Source of the DNA: Flaccisagitta enflata
Lineage: Eukaryota > Chaetognatha > Sagittoidea > Aphragmophora
Length of the DNA: 64,000 nt
Direction of reading: 5' to 3'
Assembly (NCBI GenBank): GCA_965153355.1
Contig: OZ231128.1
Span: 49,414,001-49,478,000, forward strand
The first letter of the stretch is position 1, and each line of letters starts with the position of its first letter. The position numbers were made by a program, and so were the translations under genes. Positions 27,328 through 40,735 of this stretch are shown piece by piece. The notes beneath the pieces were generated by a model, which was given only the letters and a program-made list of their open reading frames with translations, ran no database searches and was not told the DNA's origin.

Positions 27328-29131
27328 TTACAGATGCAGCTTGACCTGAGTCCTGGGCAGCACTTGATGCTTCTCCAGTTGCTCGTCGTCTCCTTGCAGC
27401 TGATTCCCAAACGGACGGCTGTCGAGATTGACCACCCATGAATGAAAAGCTTTCAACGCAAGTTTGTGCAATAGACCGGCAATCAATTTCTTGTGGGGCT
27501 TGTCCGCTGCTCATCATCTCCTTGACCGCATCCATGATCATTTGGATGCAGAGAGAGAATGCGGTGACCATCTCTTCCATTGACTTTGGATTTAAAAAAG
27601 AAAAGTTTTCCTGCTGCTGCTGCTGTTGTACATGAGGCAGAAATTGCTGTTGCAGCAATTGCGGCTGCGGCAGTTGCTGATGAGGTTGTTGATCATTCTG
27701 CGGCTGCTGTTGTGGTTGCTGTGGCAGATGTTGACACTGTTGCTGTGACTGTTGGTGTTGCTGCATCTGATTCTGATGATTGTGATGTTGCTGCATACCC
27801 TCTGGGGCAGCAGGTGCAGTTATTGGCCTTTTCTCTCGTTCAGCTTTTACTGCATCCTTGAAAACCGGACATCCTCGGTAAGTTGAGACATGATTTTTCC
27901 CGCAGTTCGCACAACAAACATCATTACGATCTTTTGGGCAAACACGGTGACGATGATCGCCTGCACAGCGAAGGCACTTTTGTTTTTCTGCTTGGCACTC
28001 GTGATAGTGATGGCCAAAGGCCTGGCATCGAAAACACTGGGTAACTTGGGGGTCTTCCCGGTACTCGACCACTTTGAATTTCTGGTAAAAGGCGCGGTAA
28101 CCATTGGCCAACAACTTATCTTTTTGCTCTTTTGAGCTGAAGGAGACGAGAACAGTTGTAGACTTTTCCTGGGAGTCTTTTCTGTTGAAGCGTTGGATGA
28201 GCTTTGGGTGTAAATCATCTGCAAACAGTGTGTCCTTAATCTCTTTGTCGTCGATAGACACGGGCAGATCCATTATCAAGACTCGTTGATTAACGGACCT
28301 GTCTTCCGGGAGTTGTGGCGTGATACGACCGTAGGTGTCGGGCCACTCCTTCCGGAGGATGCTGTAATCATGTGGGTCGACTCCCGTAACCAGGATGTCA
28401 CCTGACTGGAGAACTTTGATAGACTGGATCTTTGCCTCAGGTTTAAGCTCCTGGATTACTTTTGCCAATTCTTTTGGATTCCCGGTAATTTCTCTCGGGA
28501 GGCGTTGCTTTAGGATGATAGGCAAAATATTGTATTTTGCGCCCTCATCTGGACTTGCGCTTTTGTTACCACTGACGTCGGCATTGGCGTTGGTTTCATT
28601 TCCGGTTTTTTCGTTGGCGTTGCTATTGGCGTTGGCGTCGCTGTTGGCGTTGATGTTGTGGGTCTTGCTGTTGGCGTTGTTGTTGTTCTTCTTTTTGTTG
28701 GCGTTCATGTCGGCGTAATTTGGGTCCTTAAGCACTTTTGCAATTCCATCCAAGACATCCAAAAACGCGGTTTCGATGAAATCTGCGGACTTCCTTGTTT
28801 TACCCCCCTTCGACCACTTGACTTGCATTTTTCCGGTTTTATACAATTCTAAGTGCGATCCTTGAAATCCCGTAATGGTATTGAGGTTGAATTTAAAGCC
28901 GCTGTTGTTGTTGAGTTCGGTTTTTGTTGCACCCATATGTTCCAACGCGTCACAGACAGGCTCCACTTTGGACGGGTCGGTAAACAAGCCGAGAGGTGCT
29001 TCCTCCGACTGGTCCACATTCCATTGGTAGATGTAAATGGACCCTTCCGCGATTTTTTTGACGTTTTCGATGAGTTTTTTGGCCTTTTCTGCCTCAACAG
29101 CATCCGTCTTAAGTTCCGGCGGTTTTCCCAT
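27320..29131 (-). CDS. LINE ORF1: Gag-like zinc-knuckle RNA-binding protein
   Basis: A 603-residue nucleocapsid-like protein that probably coats the element RNA. From the first ATG (29131): an N-terminal charged domain (1-140), an Asn/Ala-rich linker (about 145-190), a pre-zinc-finger domain (about 200-360) typical of Jockey/I ORF1, then three knuckles: CFRCQAFGHHYHEC (366-379, CX2CX4HX4C), CLRCAGDHRHRVC (386-398) and CCANCGKNHVSTYRGC (406-421). A Gln/His/Pro-rich tract (about 446-508) and a short helical C-terminus follow. The frame is open 4 codons upstream of this ATG but has no earlier ATG. The Gln tract comes from CAG/CAA codons and is probably length-variable. The stop overlaps the ORF2 start by 8 nt. 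Confidence 0.92.
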   Translation of the reverse strand: MGKPPELKTDAVEAEKAKKLIENVKKIAEGSIYIYQWNVDQSEEAPLGLFTDPSKVEPVCDALEHMGATKTELNNNSGFKFNLNTITGFQGSHLELYKTGKMQVKWSKGGKTRKSADFIETAFLDVLDGIAKVLKDPNYADMNANKKKNNNNANSKTHNINANSDANANSNANEKTGNETNANADVSGNKSASPDEGAKYNILPIILKQRLPREITGNPKELAKVIQELKPEAKIQSIKVLQSGDILVTGVDPHDYSILRKEWPDTYGRITPQLPEDRSVNQRVLIMDLPVSIDDKEIKDTLFADDLHPKLIQRFNRKDSQEKSTTVLVSFSSKEQKDKLLANGYRAFYQKFKVVEYREDPQVTQCFRCQAFGHHYHECQAEKQKCLRCAGDHRHRVCPKDRNDVCCANCGKNHVSTYRGCPVFKDAVKAEREKRPITAPAAPEGMQQHHNHQNQMQQHQQSQQQCQHLPQQPQQQPQNDQQPHQQLPQPQLLQQQFLPHVQQQQQQENFSFLNPKSMEEMVTAFSLCIQMIMDAVKEMMSSGQAPQEIDCRSIAQTCVESFSFMGGQSRQPSVWESAARRRRATGEASSAAQDSGQAASVNG

Positions 29132-29200
29132 ATTGCGCCACACTCACAGTGCTTTGCAATAGGGCTAGCTTTAACTGACGCTTATCCTTTTTTCTTTTTT

Positions 29201-30303
29201 TTTTATATGCTGTATTTCGCCTGTTGTAGAAGTTTATGCGACGTTTTGGTAAGAATTGGTTATGCAGAGGGCGTTATTGATTTTATGCAAGCGCATTTGA
29301 ACGAATAAACGTGAAAAAATAGAAGGAAAAGATAAATCGGCTCTCAGAAATTATTTATTTTCACGGAAAACACGTCTGGACGGTACCGGGTATTTTTAGA
29401 GTCTATGGCCTATGCCTCGTGCGGTCTTCATAGTAACATTTATCATATCAGAACATGCAAAATGATCTCTTTGACTTGAACATCATATGAAATTTTTCGA
29501 AATGGATTTCTTTGTCTTGGACTTCCGTAGTCGATTGCGATGAATCGAAAATTGGCAGACAGCTGTCGATGCCACGCACCCAGTGGACCGCAAACCTCAA
29601 AATGAAAGAAAAAGAAAAACTCGGACTAGCAAACTGTAAATGTCATCTAACCCCCAGAGGATCCGAAGGGAAATCAATATCAAAAAACGTGTGAACTCTA
29701 ACTGTAAGAGCAATCCTGCATAACATTTTTCACTCGGTCCACCTGCAAAAAGGAAAGTTTATGTAAACTGTAACCCAAACTGCAGTAGACAGTCTACCAG
29801 TTTCCAGCGAAACCTTCAGTTAACCGCCCATAACGATCCAGCGGAACTTCTAGTTGACCGCCAAAAATAAACTGACTGACTGCTCACAATGCTGCAGTGG
29901 GAGTTGTAGTTAATCGCCCATGAAGAACTAGCAGAATTTTTTTTTTTTTTTTTTTTTTTTGTTGATCGCCTGCAACTGATTGTTTAGCATAACAGTAAAT
30001 GCAAACTAGAGCGATTGTGTTTGACAACTTTGCAATCATAATGAATGCTGAAACCTCTGTTTGACGGCAACCCACTACAATCATCTGTGATAGGTCAAAG
30101 GGCGATTGAGCTGAACGACTTTAGAGGTTTTGGCTGTCTTTGAAAACAAATCATATTGCACCACAACTAGAAGTCTCAAAACTCGTTTCTATCATAATAA
30201 AACGTAGCAACCCAAGTTACAGATGGCTTATCAAAATCAAAAAACTACATTAATTTTGTATATTACATTTTCCTTCTACCGTAACAACTTGCGAGTCGTA
30301 TTC
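29201..30303. other. Unassigned DNA with degenerate repeats
   Basis: Contains a T run at about 29937-29959 and loosely repeated wording (AGTTAACCGCCCATAACGAT / AGTTGACCGCC / AGTTAATCGCCCATGAAGA) at 29817-29927. No gene. Confidence 0.4.
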
Positions 30304-30551
30304 AAGATAGGCAGACCTTTGTCGATGCCCATGCTTCTAGATTTTTCAGGAAAACTTGTACCATCAAGCTAAATTTCATTCAAGAATGGCAGACCTTTGT
30401 CGATGCCCATGCTTCTAGATTTTTCAGAGTGGCAGACCTTTGTCGATACCCATGCTTCTAGATTTTTCAGAATGGCAGACCTTTGTCGATGCCCATACTT
30501 CTAGATTTTTCAGGAAAACTTGTACTATCAAGCCAGATTTCATTCAAGAAT
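30304..30551. repeat. Tandem repeat, 45- and 85-bp units
   Basis: Four copies of GGCAGACCTTTGTCGATGCC followed by CATGCTTCTAGATTTTTCAG start at about 30311, 30388, 30431 and 30474. The first and last are followed by GGAAAACTTGTACYATCAAG and TTTCATTCAAGAAT; the middle two are shorter. The near-identical ends suggest recent unequal exchange. Confidence 0.85.
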
Positions 30552-30769
30552 AAATAAATAAATAAAAAAAAAATGTTTTCAGGTGGACTGAGCGATTTTG
30601 GCAGTTCATAAAGATAAAAGATTCTTATTTTGTAGGACGCTTGGGAATTTTGGTCAGTCTCTTCAGTCTGAAAGTGCCCGTTTTCTATTTCCTTTCAAGA
30701 ATGTTGACACACAGAGCGCATGGCATCGACAATGTCTCCCATTCTTAGAAACGACGAACAAACTCAAAG

Positions 30770-33194
<2,425 letters not shown>

Positions 33195-33339
33195 ATGGCA
33201 AAAATGCAATTACTTGCTAAGACCCTGTCCATTCTAGCATTTACATTGAGCGAAGTATCACCTGGTTGTGCATGCAGTATCCTGTGCAAAAACCATATCT
33301 CCAATCGATTGGATTATATCGAAAAGGAAAAACTCCCTT
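33195..33339 (+). CDS. Candidate first exon (signal peptide) of the 7TM receptor
   Basis: An ATG frame encodes MAKMQLLAKTLSILAFTLSE, a plausible secretory signal peptide, followed by two cysteines. The frame meets a good splice donor, CTT|GTGAGT, at 33340. The coding part is 145 nt, leaving one base over. The acceptor at 35540-35541 (TTTTTTCCCAG) opens the receptor frame at codon position 2, so the phases match and a receptor of about 726 residues would result. Inferred, not proven: the receptor exon has no ATG ahead of its somatomedin-B domain and needs an upstream start. It could instead be an unrelated short frame. Confidence 0.4.
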
Positions 33340-33773
33340 GTGAGTATCATCATCTTAGGATAATGAATGATAATATGTCTATTTACCGTGAAGTCCCGCA
33401 CTCCCCTTGAGATCTTCAAGTCATTCTATGAATTTCATAAAAGCTAATCCATGCAGCGATAATAAATCATTCATTTACTTTTTTTGCTTGCATGTAGTGG
33501 CCTACATGATGGATGCTCAATCAAAGTTACCACAGTAAGTAAACAGTGAAATGCGAAATAGAACAAAGCGGTTTTGAAGTTGCACATGCTATATTGCCGA
33601 TAAAAAGAAAAAGATGAGAAATGGAAAATAAATTTCTGCTGTACTTTTAAATAATGCCAGAAAAAAATAGTGAAGACATCTCCAGAATTGTCTCACAATT
33701 GTTCTTTGATACAAAAACTATCTTCAGTAGCCTGTTTATAAATCGCACGCCTGAATTGTGAGAAAAACCTGTC

Positions 33774-33912
33774 TTAATCACGTACACGCTACTCTATAAC
33801 CCCTGAGTCAGTCAGTCAGTCGGTTCGTCCATTTCTGCGTTGATTAGCCTATTTTATCATCGCCCCTGACCATCCACACCGGACTTGGTTAGCAATGTAT
33901 CCAGTCTCGTTT
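33774..33912 (+). mobile_element. Family A copy A10, degenerate
   Basis: Diverged hairpin AATCACGTACACGCTACTCT, CTATAACCCC, a GTCAGTCAGTCGGTTCGTCC core, CGCCCCTGACCATCCACACC and end GTATCCAGTCTCGTTTTT. It lies in the proposed receptor intron. Confidence 0.55.
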
Positions 33913-33972
33913 TTGGTCGTGGAGTAGTGACTCTATAAAAGCCTTGTCCATCCATTGGTCCGTCTGTTGGAA
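33912..33972 (+). mobile_element. Family A copy A11, hairpin-end fragment
   Basis: GGTCGTGGAGTAGTGACTCT, ATAAAAGCCTTGTCC and a short GTCC core directly abut A10 in the same orientation, so two copies sit head to tail. Truncated after the core. Confidence 0.5.
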
Positions 33973-34210
33973 GTAACGACCCTCCATAAAAAATCAACTC
34001 ATCAAAAACAGCTTTTTATTGCCGGTTGCTTTCTCTACAGTGGGACGCGTGAAATTGAATCTCCATGGATACTTCAACAGGAATTTCCGCAAAATCTGTT
34101 TTTCAATATATATTATGCAAATGTCATATTAGAAATCAATTTAGTAACGTCTGGAGGTAATTATGCAAGTATGGGGAATCATGGAGTATTCTATTTAAGG
34201 GGTTATTTTG

Positions 34211-34762
34211 GACCACAAGGATGAGATTTAGGCCCCAAATAGGACTTCAGCTTAAAGGGAATTGGGAATTGGGTTGAGAGTATCCTCAGAATGCCGATGG
34301 GAAGCTTGAGAGGTCTAAATTGAGGCTTGAGAGAGCTGGATTTAGGCTTGAAAGGCCAAAGGACTGATTTGAAGCCTGGGAGCAATAAAAATAGGTTTAG
34401 ATGGCTGATTTGAGGCCGGAGAGGCCTAATTTGAGGCATGAGAGGCCAGGTTTGAGGCCTGATAATTTGGATTTGAGGCCTGAGAAGCCAGATTTGAGGC
34501 CTGAGAGGCCAGATTTGTGGCCTGAGAGGCCAGATTTGTGGCCTGAGAGGCCAGATTTGAGGCCTGAGAGGCCAGATTTGAGGCCCGGGAGGCTGGATTT
34601 GAGACCTGAGAGGCTGGATTTGCGGCCTGAGAGGCCAGATTTGAGGCCTGAGGGGTCTGATGAAGGGGGGGACTAATGGACGAACGAACGAACGAACGAA
34701 CGGACAAAAGAAAGTCCCGCTGTGTTCTACAGGACTTCGTCCCCTTCGGGGCCGCTGCCCAA
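34211..34762 (+). mobile_element. Family B element B2 with a 21-bp minisatellite
   Basis: About 13 tandem copies of a 21-bp unit (GGCCTGAGAGGCCAGATTTG plus one base) fill 34395-34665. Then come GGACGAACGAACG tetramers and the family end ACAGGACTTCGTCCCC, TTCGGGGCCGCTGCCC (34730-34760). The unit reads as a heptapeptide repeat (RPERPDL) only because 21 is a multiple of 3; the same array is in B3. Lies in the proposed receptor intron. Confidence 0.75.
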
Positions 34763-34949
34763 AAAAGGGAAGACTGCTGAATGCTGATAGCTGTCACTCC
34801 AATAGATCTATAGATTACTTGCGCAAACTATAGAGGCTTACCTACTTGCCCGGCCCAATTTCCAACCCCTAAGGCCCAAGTCATCCCACAACTAAGACTT
34901 ATCAATCCACCTGTGCATTAAGTTAGGAGCTATCCCTTATTCCTATTCA

Positions 34950-35196
34950 ATGAGACAAACCCGTTTTTAACAGGCCACTTGGTCGCTCACTATGTTCATT
35001 CACTCGCACCGCTCACTCCGCTCACTCGCTACGCAGCGCTCCGCTTCGCTTGGCTTGCTGGCTCCATTCATGGACTCGCTCACTCACTTTGCTCACTCCC
35101 TCGTGGGACAATTAAATTTCTTGAAAATGTGTTCATGCTGTAAACGCGTTTCACGGGAAGAAACGCGTTTTTGTCGTCACTAGAAACACGCCCAAA
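34950..35196 (+). repeat. Family D repeat, copy D2
   Basis: Starts GAGACAAACCCGTTTTTAAC, then CTCGCTCACT-rich DNA and the blocks shared with D1, ending GAAACACGCCC. The right part holds the self-complementary words AAACGCGTTTC and GAAACGCGTTT. Confidence 0.7.
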
Positions 35197-35530
35197 GACG
35201 ATATCCTTTATTAGCATTTCATCATCCTACTCCATTGCCCCACTTCCCTCTATGATTTACGTTCACCGTAGGTCATAATGAAAAGATTTCTTCACCATCA
35301 TTCCAACTTTTTGGTGCCACGAAATGTAGCCGCAAATCGATTGAACATAACATTGGTTGGACTGCCATCACTCCTCTTATTCAGCACAAAACTTCGATCC
35401 TTAACGCATCCTTTAGCACTGCGACCCACGAGTCCACCAGATCTTTGATTCAGTGTCTAAAACTTTCAATTTACGGATCGAATTCTACGAAAGAATTTAC
35501 GGTTGAAGAAGTGAAGATAAGTTATAGGCC

Positions 35531-35541
35531 TTTTTTCCCAG
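35531..35541 (+). promoter_or_regulatory. Predicted 3' splice acceptor (TTTTTTCCCAG)
   Basis: A strong polypyrimidine-AG acceptor just upstream of the somatomedin-B coding region. An alternative acceptor, TTCTGTTCAG at 35573-35582, would open the frame at codon position 1 and does not match the phase of the candidate exon at 33195. Confidence 0.5.
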
Positions 35542-37577
35542 TCCACCTGTTATTGACGCAATATTGGAGTGGTTCTGTTCAGCCTTTTCGATCATATTGT
35601 ACAAAAGATGAACATTCGACTTACAAATATGGGGAAGAAAATCACAGCTGCAAAATTCGAACAAGTTCATCTCTGTATTTGTACGAGTCTGGGTATGCAA
35701 GATGCCAATGTGATCAATACTGTTTGAAATTCAGCGATTGCTGTTCTGATTTTACGGGACATGATTGTCATCACAATGGCCAGGAATGCCTTTTTAACCA
35801 AATTGGCCAAAGGGATAGCCTCGATGTTAGTATTAATATGAGCGATAATGGCCTCGGTAGCTTGAATGGCTATAATGGGCTCTACGATGACCACGACGGC
35901 CTCGCTAATGATAGTCGCGATAGCATTGAAATCAAGTGCGTCTCTAATCAATTTCCGAGTCCAAAGAACCACGGCATCGGCATTTACGCCATCACATCTT
36001 GTCACCATCAATTCAGAGGCTCCCAAATGGAAAGGCTTTGCAGTGGCGATGTCGGAGATATGCTCCAACAGATCCCCATTAGGAAATTTGAGTTGGTTTT
36101 CAGAAACATCTTCTGCTTACTCTGCAACAACATTGACGGAGACGCAATGTCGGGGGTAATCACTCCGAGGCTGGAAGCTCCTTTTGGTAAATTTAGAGAT
36201 TATTGTCATCGTTTATTGTCCTCGATTATTGCTCAACTATCCGTCAATGGTTTGTTTCCATATGACTTCTCCGAGTGTCAAGTTCCGGGGTTTGCCATCA
36301 CTCCCGATGAGGACATTCTGAAGGGCACATCCCGATTGGGCAAACTTTGCCTCCACAATCCCGACAATTCCAACCAGATCTTGTCTGCCGCTTTCGATGA
36401 TCAGCCAGTTTTTGTCGTTATGACCAGAGATCATTTAAAGGCGATGAAAGATCCAAAATGTATTTGCGAAATGTGCGAAGAGAGAATCTTCCATTACATT
36501 ACCACGGATATGCGATCAGTGGCAAATTTCTTTACCAGAAATTCGAAGATATGCCTTTATGATGACAAGACGTGTCTACAGGAGGAAGGACGTCATAACT
36601 TTGGCGGAATTTCTAACATATTCTTTTCAGTAAATCTAAATGTTTTTCAAGATGAGTACTGGGAATCCCGCCTGAAAGATTCCCATTCAACGATTGAATC
36701 AATAAATGATTTCATAGATGCATCAAAGAATGGATCAACAAATGGGTCCATAGATGTAGGGGGAAATGGGTTGATGAATGAATCTTCCGATCATTTCAAT
36801 ACAAGGATGATAGCTTTGTCTGGTGGTAGCTCATCCTCGCTCTTTCTTATTATAATCATCGTAGATATGTACAAGAAAAGGCATCGTTCTAAAAGAGGCT
36901 TTTCCAGGGCCCAACGATGTCAGGTGGGCCTTATGGTTGGTAAACTTTTTCTTTTTTTGGCTCTCATAGGTGGGTCTCTTTCGCGGACAAATCCCGTGAG
37001 TTGTAAGTTTTTTTCGGTTCTTAGTCATTGGGCTATGTGTGTGTCATTTTGCCACATGATTTGGTTCGGACTGATGGTCGCCTACATGCTTTGGCGTCTT
37101 AAACGAGATATGGCCGCTTTGAACCAGGAAAACCAAAATTCTGATATGACCAAGTCTGAGATGATGACTTTCATCGCCATCTGGCTGGGAACATTGTTTC
37201 TTGTCATTTCTTTCTGGTGTTATGACACTTACATCGACGCAGTTTTTGGGTACGGAGAATATGGTCATTGTCTTGTCACAGGCCAACTGGCCGTAAAGTA
37301 TGCATTGGTTATTCCGTCATCTGTGGTGGTACTCTTCAACATTGGATTAATATTGTTCTGCGTGATACTGTTTGTGCAATTGATAGAAAATTCCTCGGAC
37401 GTAGGAAAGAAATTGGTGATTTTTTTATCCAGACTGATAACCCTTCAGACTTGTCAATGGGCTTTTGGCTTGGCACATTATTTCTCTGAAGAAATTGCGC
37501 TTGGGTATGTCTTTGAGTTTTTGATCTCATTTGAGGGATCCTTTATTGCCATTACGAGGTACTTTTTTGGTATCTAG
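35542..37577 (+). CDS. Somatomedin-B domain class-B (Methuselah-like) 7TM receptor
   Basis: A cell-surface G-protein-coupled receptor, ligand unknown. The frame is open from 35445, but there is no in-frame ATG before the conserved domain, so the start is in an upstream exon. 35598-35768 encodes an eight-cysteine somatomedin-B domain (core ARCQCDQYCLKFSDCCSDF). A long Cys-rich ectodomain follows with NIFCLLCNN (36105-36131), a motif common in invertebrate SMB/Mth-like receptors. I find no GPS cleavage motif. Seven membrane segments: about 36807-36872, 36921-36983, 37002-37094, 37158-37214, 37293-37379, 37413-37484 and 37500-37571. TCQWAFG in TM6 and FEGSF in TM7 fit class B. The product stops right after TM7, with almost no cytoplasmic tail; a GAG|GTACTT donor at 37559 leaves open a further exon. 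Confidence 0.85.
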
Positions 37578-37930
37578 CATCATCGCTTCCTCTGCTATCT
37601 CGTGCTTGATGCTCACAACAACAATTATTCTAAGACAAACAACTTTTACTTCATTAACAACCAGAAAATCACCCTACCAAGAATCGTGATGAAATGTACT
37701 TGATGTGGACTAGAAGTAGTTATTTTACTTCAGCTGAAGCGCATATGCTTGTGGAATGATGATGAATGGCGCGCATAGGTTTTGGCGGGAATAACCTTTA
37801 CATATATATACCCATGTCTTGTGTGTCACAGTTGTATTCCCGTGAAATATATCTTTTCTTTATCTTAATGTAAGATTTTTAATACTGATTCTTTCACCGA
37901 AATATCAATTTTAGTGTTTCGCAGTTATGT

Positions 37931-37936
37931 AATAAA
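37931..37936 (+). promoter_or_regulatory. Candidate polyadenylation signal AATAAA
   Basis: AATAAA 354 bp after the receptor stop codon; another lies at about 38018. Position is suitable for the receptor transcript, but AT-rich DNA makes chance matches common. Confidence 0.4.
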
Positions 37937-38135
37937 TGCGCTTTTTTTAGTAGATGATTTAAGAAATAACATAAATTACAGATTCCAAATTGGTCTACAA
38001 AAATTACAGAGCTAATGAAATAAATAGTGTTCGGTTTGATGATCTCAAGTAGAATTCTGGCTGATCAAAAATTTCATAGTTTTAGATCAAATAACTACAT
38101 TACGCAAATCAAGTTTAGATTTTTGAGACTGAAGC

Positions 38136-38241
<106 letters not shown>

Positions 38242-38391
38242 TTGGTTGAGATAGTTTGGGGTAGAAAATAGGAAGAGGTGAAATGAAGAGGAGTTCCAAC
38301 TGTGGAGAGTCGAATGAGAGAAATGATGGTGGAGAGAGCCAAGGAAAGAAAAAGAAAACATCCAAGGAAAACAACTGCCAACATTTTTCCT

Positions 38392-38482
38392 ATGGCGAGA
38401 GTTGCCTTTATTGGTATTATGTTGTTTCTGAATTTTTCCCCCTTGGTACTCTGCCACGTTGTATTTGAAAAGTGTTCACAGA
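38392..38482 (+). CDS. Possible first exon of a secreted or membrane protein
   Basis: ATG with G at +4 starts MARVAFIGIMLFLNFSPLVL, a convincing signal peptide, then CHVVFEKCSQ. The frame reaches CAGA|GTAAGT, an excellent splice donor, at 38483. No downstream exon is recognised, and no family can be named. It lies about 0.8 kb after the receptor stop on the same strand. It may equally be a chance frame. Confidence 0.35.
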
Positions 38483-39227
38483 GTAAGTCCAAGTAAGAAT
38501 TTCGGCTTGAAAACGAAGTCATAATAGTCTCACATCAGTCACATGTGCAATTGCTTTCAAGGTTTGCCAACTGTATCTTTATACAGCCTTCCCTCGCTGC
38601 AAATTCAGTTGAAAACGTTATACTTATCATCTGTCTATCTATCCGTCCGTCAGTTTGTCACTCCCTCCTATGCTGAGTTCTAAGTGTCCTTAACTTTGAG
38701 TCTTTAACTTTTTTTCATTTCTGTCATATTTGATTACTACTACTACTACTTACCTGTACCACCACGACTGCAAACTGTAACATGAATCGTATCATCTTGA
38801 TTTTGTCTCACTGTATATTCATTCTATTCGTTGGTGTAAATGTAAATGTAAATAAACCGAATGTATTCTGTATAAGCCTGCGCTTTTATCACTTGCATCC
38901 TTCACTTGGCTTCGGTTTTTCTTTGCCGCAGCTCAAGTCTAAACCTCCAACCTTGATTCTATCAAATTAAGTCATGAATTTTTAATCCTGGTCTTCCGGC
39001 TGTTTTCTGGTGTCATTCCTTTTTTTTTTTTTCGATTTACTTCCCTCCATTTCCATCTGTTTGTCTATCTTTCTGTCTTTCTTTCTGTTCATGGTCTGTA
39101 CATCTCTTTTTTCAGTCGGTTTGTCTGTACCTCTTTGCATCGATGGCGTTTCCACCTGTCTCTCTGTCAGAATGCCTGTCTGTTTGTCTGAGTGATTATC
39201 TGCCCGTCTGTCTGTATGTCTACTTGG

Positions 39228-39231
<4 letters not shown>

Positions 39232-39320
<89 letters not shown>
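39232..39320. repeat. (GT)n microsatellite
   Basis: About 44 GT units, preceded by CTGT/TGTC-rich DNA. Confidence 0.95.
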
Positions 39321-39325
<5 letters not shown>

Positions 39326-40427
39326 AGTATATTAATGCACGCGCGTTTGCTGGTAGCATAATTCATCGTGTGATAATCCCCAAGGCATGTCTCGCAGGTA
39401 TCCTCAATTCTGATTCCCACATCGTCCTATACATACCATATCATGTCCTTGTTACTGATAACTTTGCCCCCCCCCCTCTTTTGAGCATAGGGCGTATTTA
39501 TTTCCATATCGCCCTTATTCTCCAAGCGCCATCAACCGTCGGTGCTATACTTGTCCTCTACTCCACATTTTGTCCTCCACTTCTCACCCCATCATCGCAC
39601 CTCGATGAATTCCATCTTTTTTTCCCTCTTACCGTTTTCCCTTTCCATATCATTGAGGTTTTTTCCTCGTTTTTTTTTTCCTTTCGCGCATGCTGATGCG
39701 GTTGCCTCCGTGAAGCACCGCGTCTGTAATTTTGCCCACATGTCCATTTGTTTATCCACCTGGTCGTGCATCCTATCTATCTATTTACCTATTTATCTAT
39801 CTCCTCCTTCTCTTCTCCTTCCGTCTTGTTCTCTTTATTCGTTGTCTTCACCTTCAACTGATCTCAGAAGTCGTCGGTCGGGCAGTCAGTCAATCAGTCA
39901 GTCAGTCTGCTGCGATTCCCTCAAGTAAAAAAATAATTATTTTTTCTCTTACTCTAACGATTTCCACTTTCTCTTTTTTTTGTTCGAATCCATGGCCCTA
40001 CCTAGGAATCAGCGGCACGTGACTGATTAATTTCGCTGACACCTGATGAGATTCGAGACATCAACCTTGAACCACCTACTTTTTTCACCCATGAGATTAA
40101 GGATGGGAAAGTGAATTAGAGAGTGGGAGCAAAGTGTCAAGACTCGTGGTAAGTGTAGAATGTTGAGACTAGGACCACTATCGCGTTGCTTTTAGATGGG
40201 AAAACGGAAAATGGATGGCACATGCATGTATCATAGTTTTGGCAATCCATTACTCTTGATTTCCCAGCCCTTGACATCTCTTGCTCTCCTCTTCGTCGCA
40301 ACCCTCCCCTCTCCCCCCCCCCCCAAACAACGCACTATTTTAGTCCAAATCCCCCTTTCTGCTTCTCTGTACCTTTCTTTTATGTAAAACTCATCTACAA
40401 TGTTTCTATCCTTCATCCCAATCAGAC
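39321..40427. other. Unassigned DNA, pyrimidine-rich in part
   Basis: T- and C-rich stretches, an ATCT run near 39778-39800 and GTCAGTCAATCAGTCAGTCAG at 39885-39905. No gene recognised. Confidence 0.4.
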
Positions 40428-40735
40428 TTTACCCCGTGGTCTACTACGAGAGTTTAAAAAAAAACCGCATCCTTTTTTGTATTGATGAAAAAGAAAAAAA
40501 AATATTGAAATATTTTCTGTTGAAGTGAATTTAAAGAATTTCAAATTTTCTTTCATTCTAGACAAATCCCAGATCTGTACTTCAAACGGTTTAGGAGCTA
40601 GAGCTTGTCAAAGTTATCTTCTAATTGTAAAAAAGCTCATTTTTCAATAGGCTTGCAAATTGAAAATGATTTATTGAGTCAAGCAGTATTTGCCTCTTTC
40701 TGGTAGTCAAGTGTTCGCAACTCCGCATGCCTTAT
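40428..40735 (-). mobile_element. Family C repeat, copy C3
   Basis: Read on the minus strand it carries CTCTAGCTCCTAAACCGTTT, TGTCTAGAATGAAAGAAAAT and an end GGATGCGG-(T)9-AAACTCTCGTAGTAGAC, which aligns with the end of C1 (GGTGCGGC-(T)10-AGTCGTGTAGTACAC). Confidence 0.6.

Noticed and set aside
29132-29143. Start of LINE ORF1 at 29143
   Set aside because: That codon is GTG; the first ATG is at 29131.
34401-34676. RPERPDL heptapeptide repeat protein
   Set aside because: The 21-bp unit is a family B minisatellite, found in both orientations in other elements without coding evidence.
35445-35541. Start of the receptor at 35445
   Set aside because: The codon there is TTG, not ATG; the frame upstream of 35542 is better read as intron ending in TTTTTTCCCAG.
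38782-38970. 62-codon frame with hydrophobic start as next exon after 38482
   Set aside because: Phase and acceptor could not be matched to the 38392 exon, and AATAAA lies inside it.
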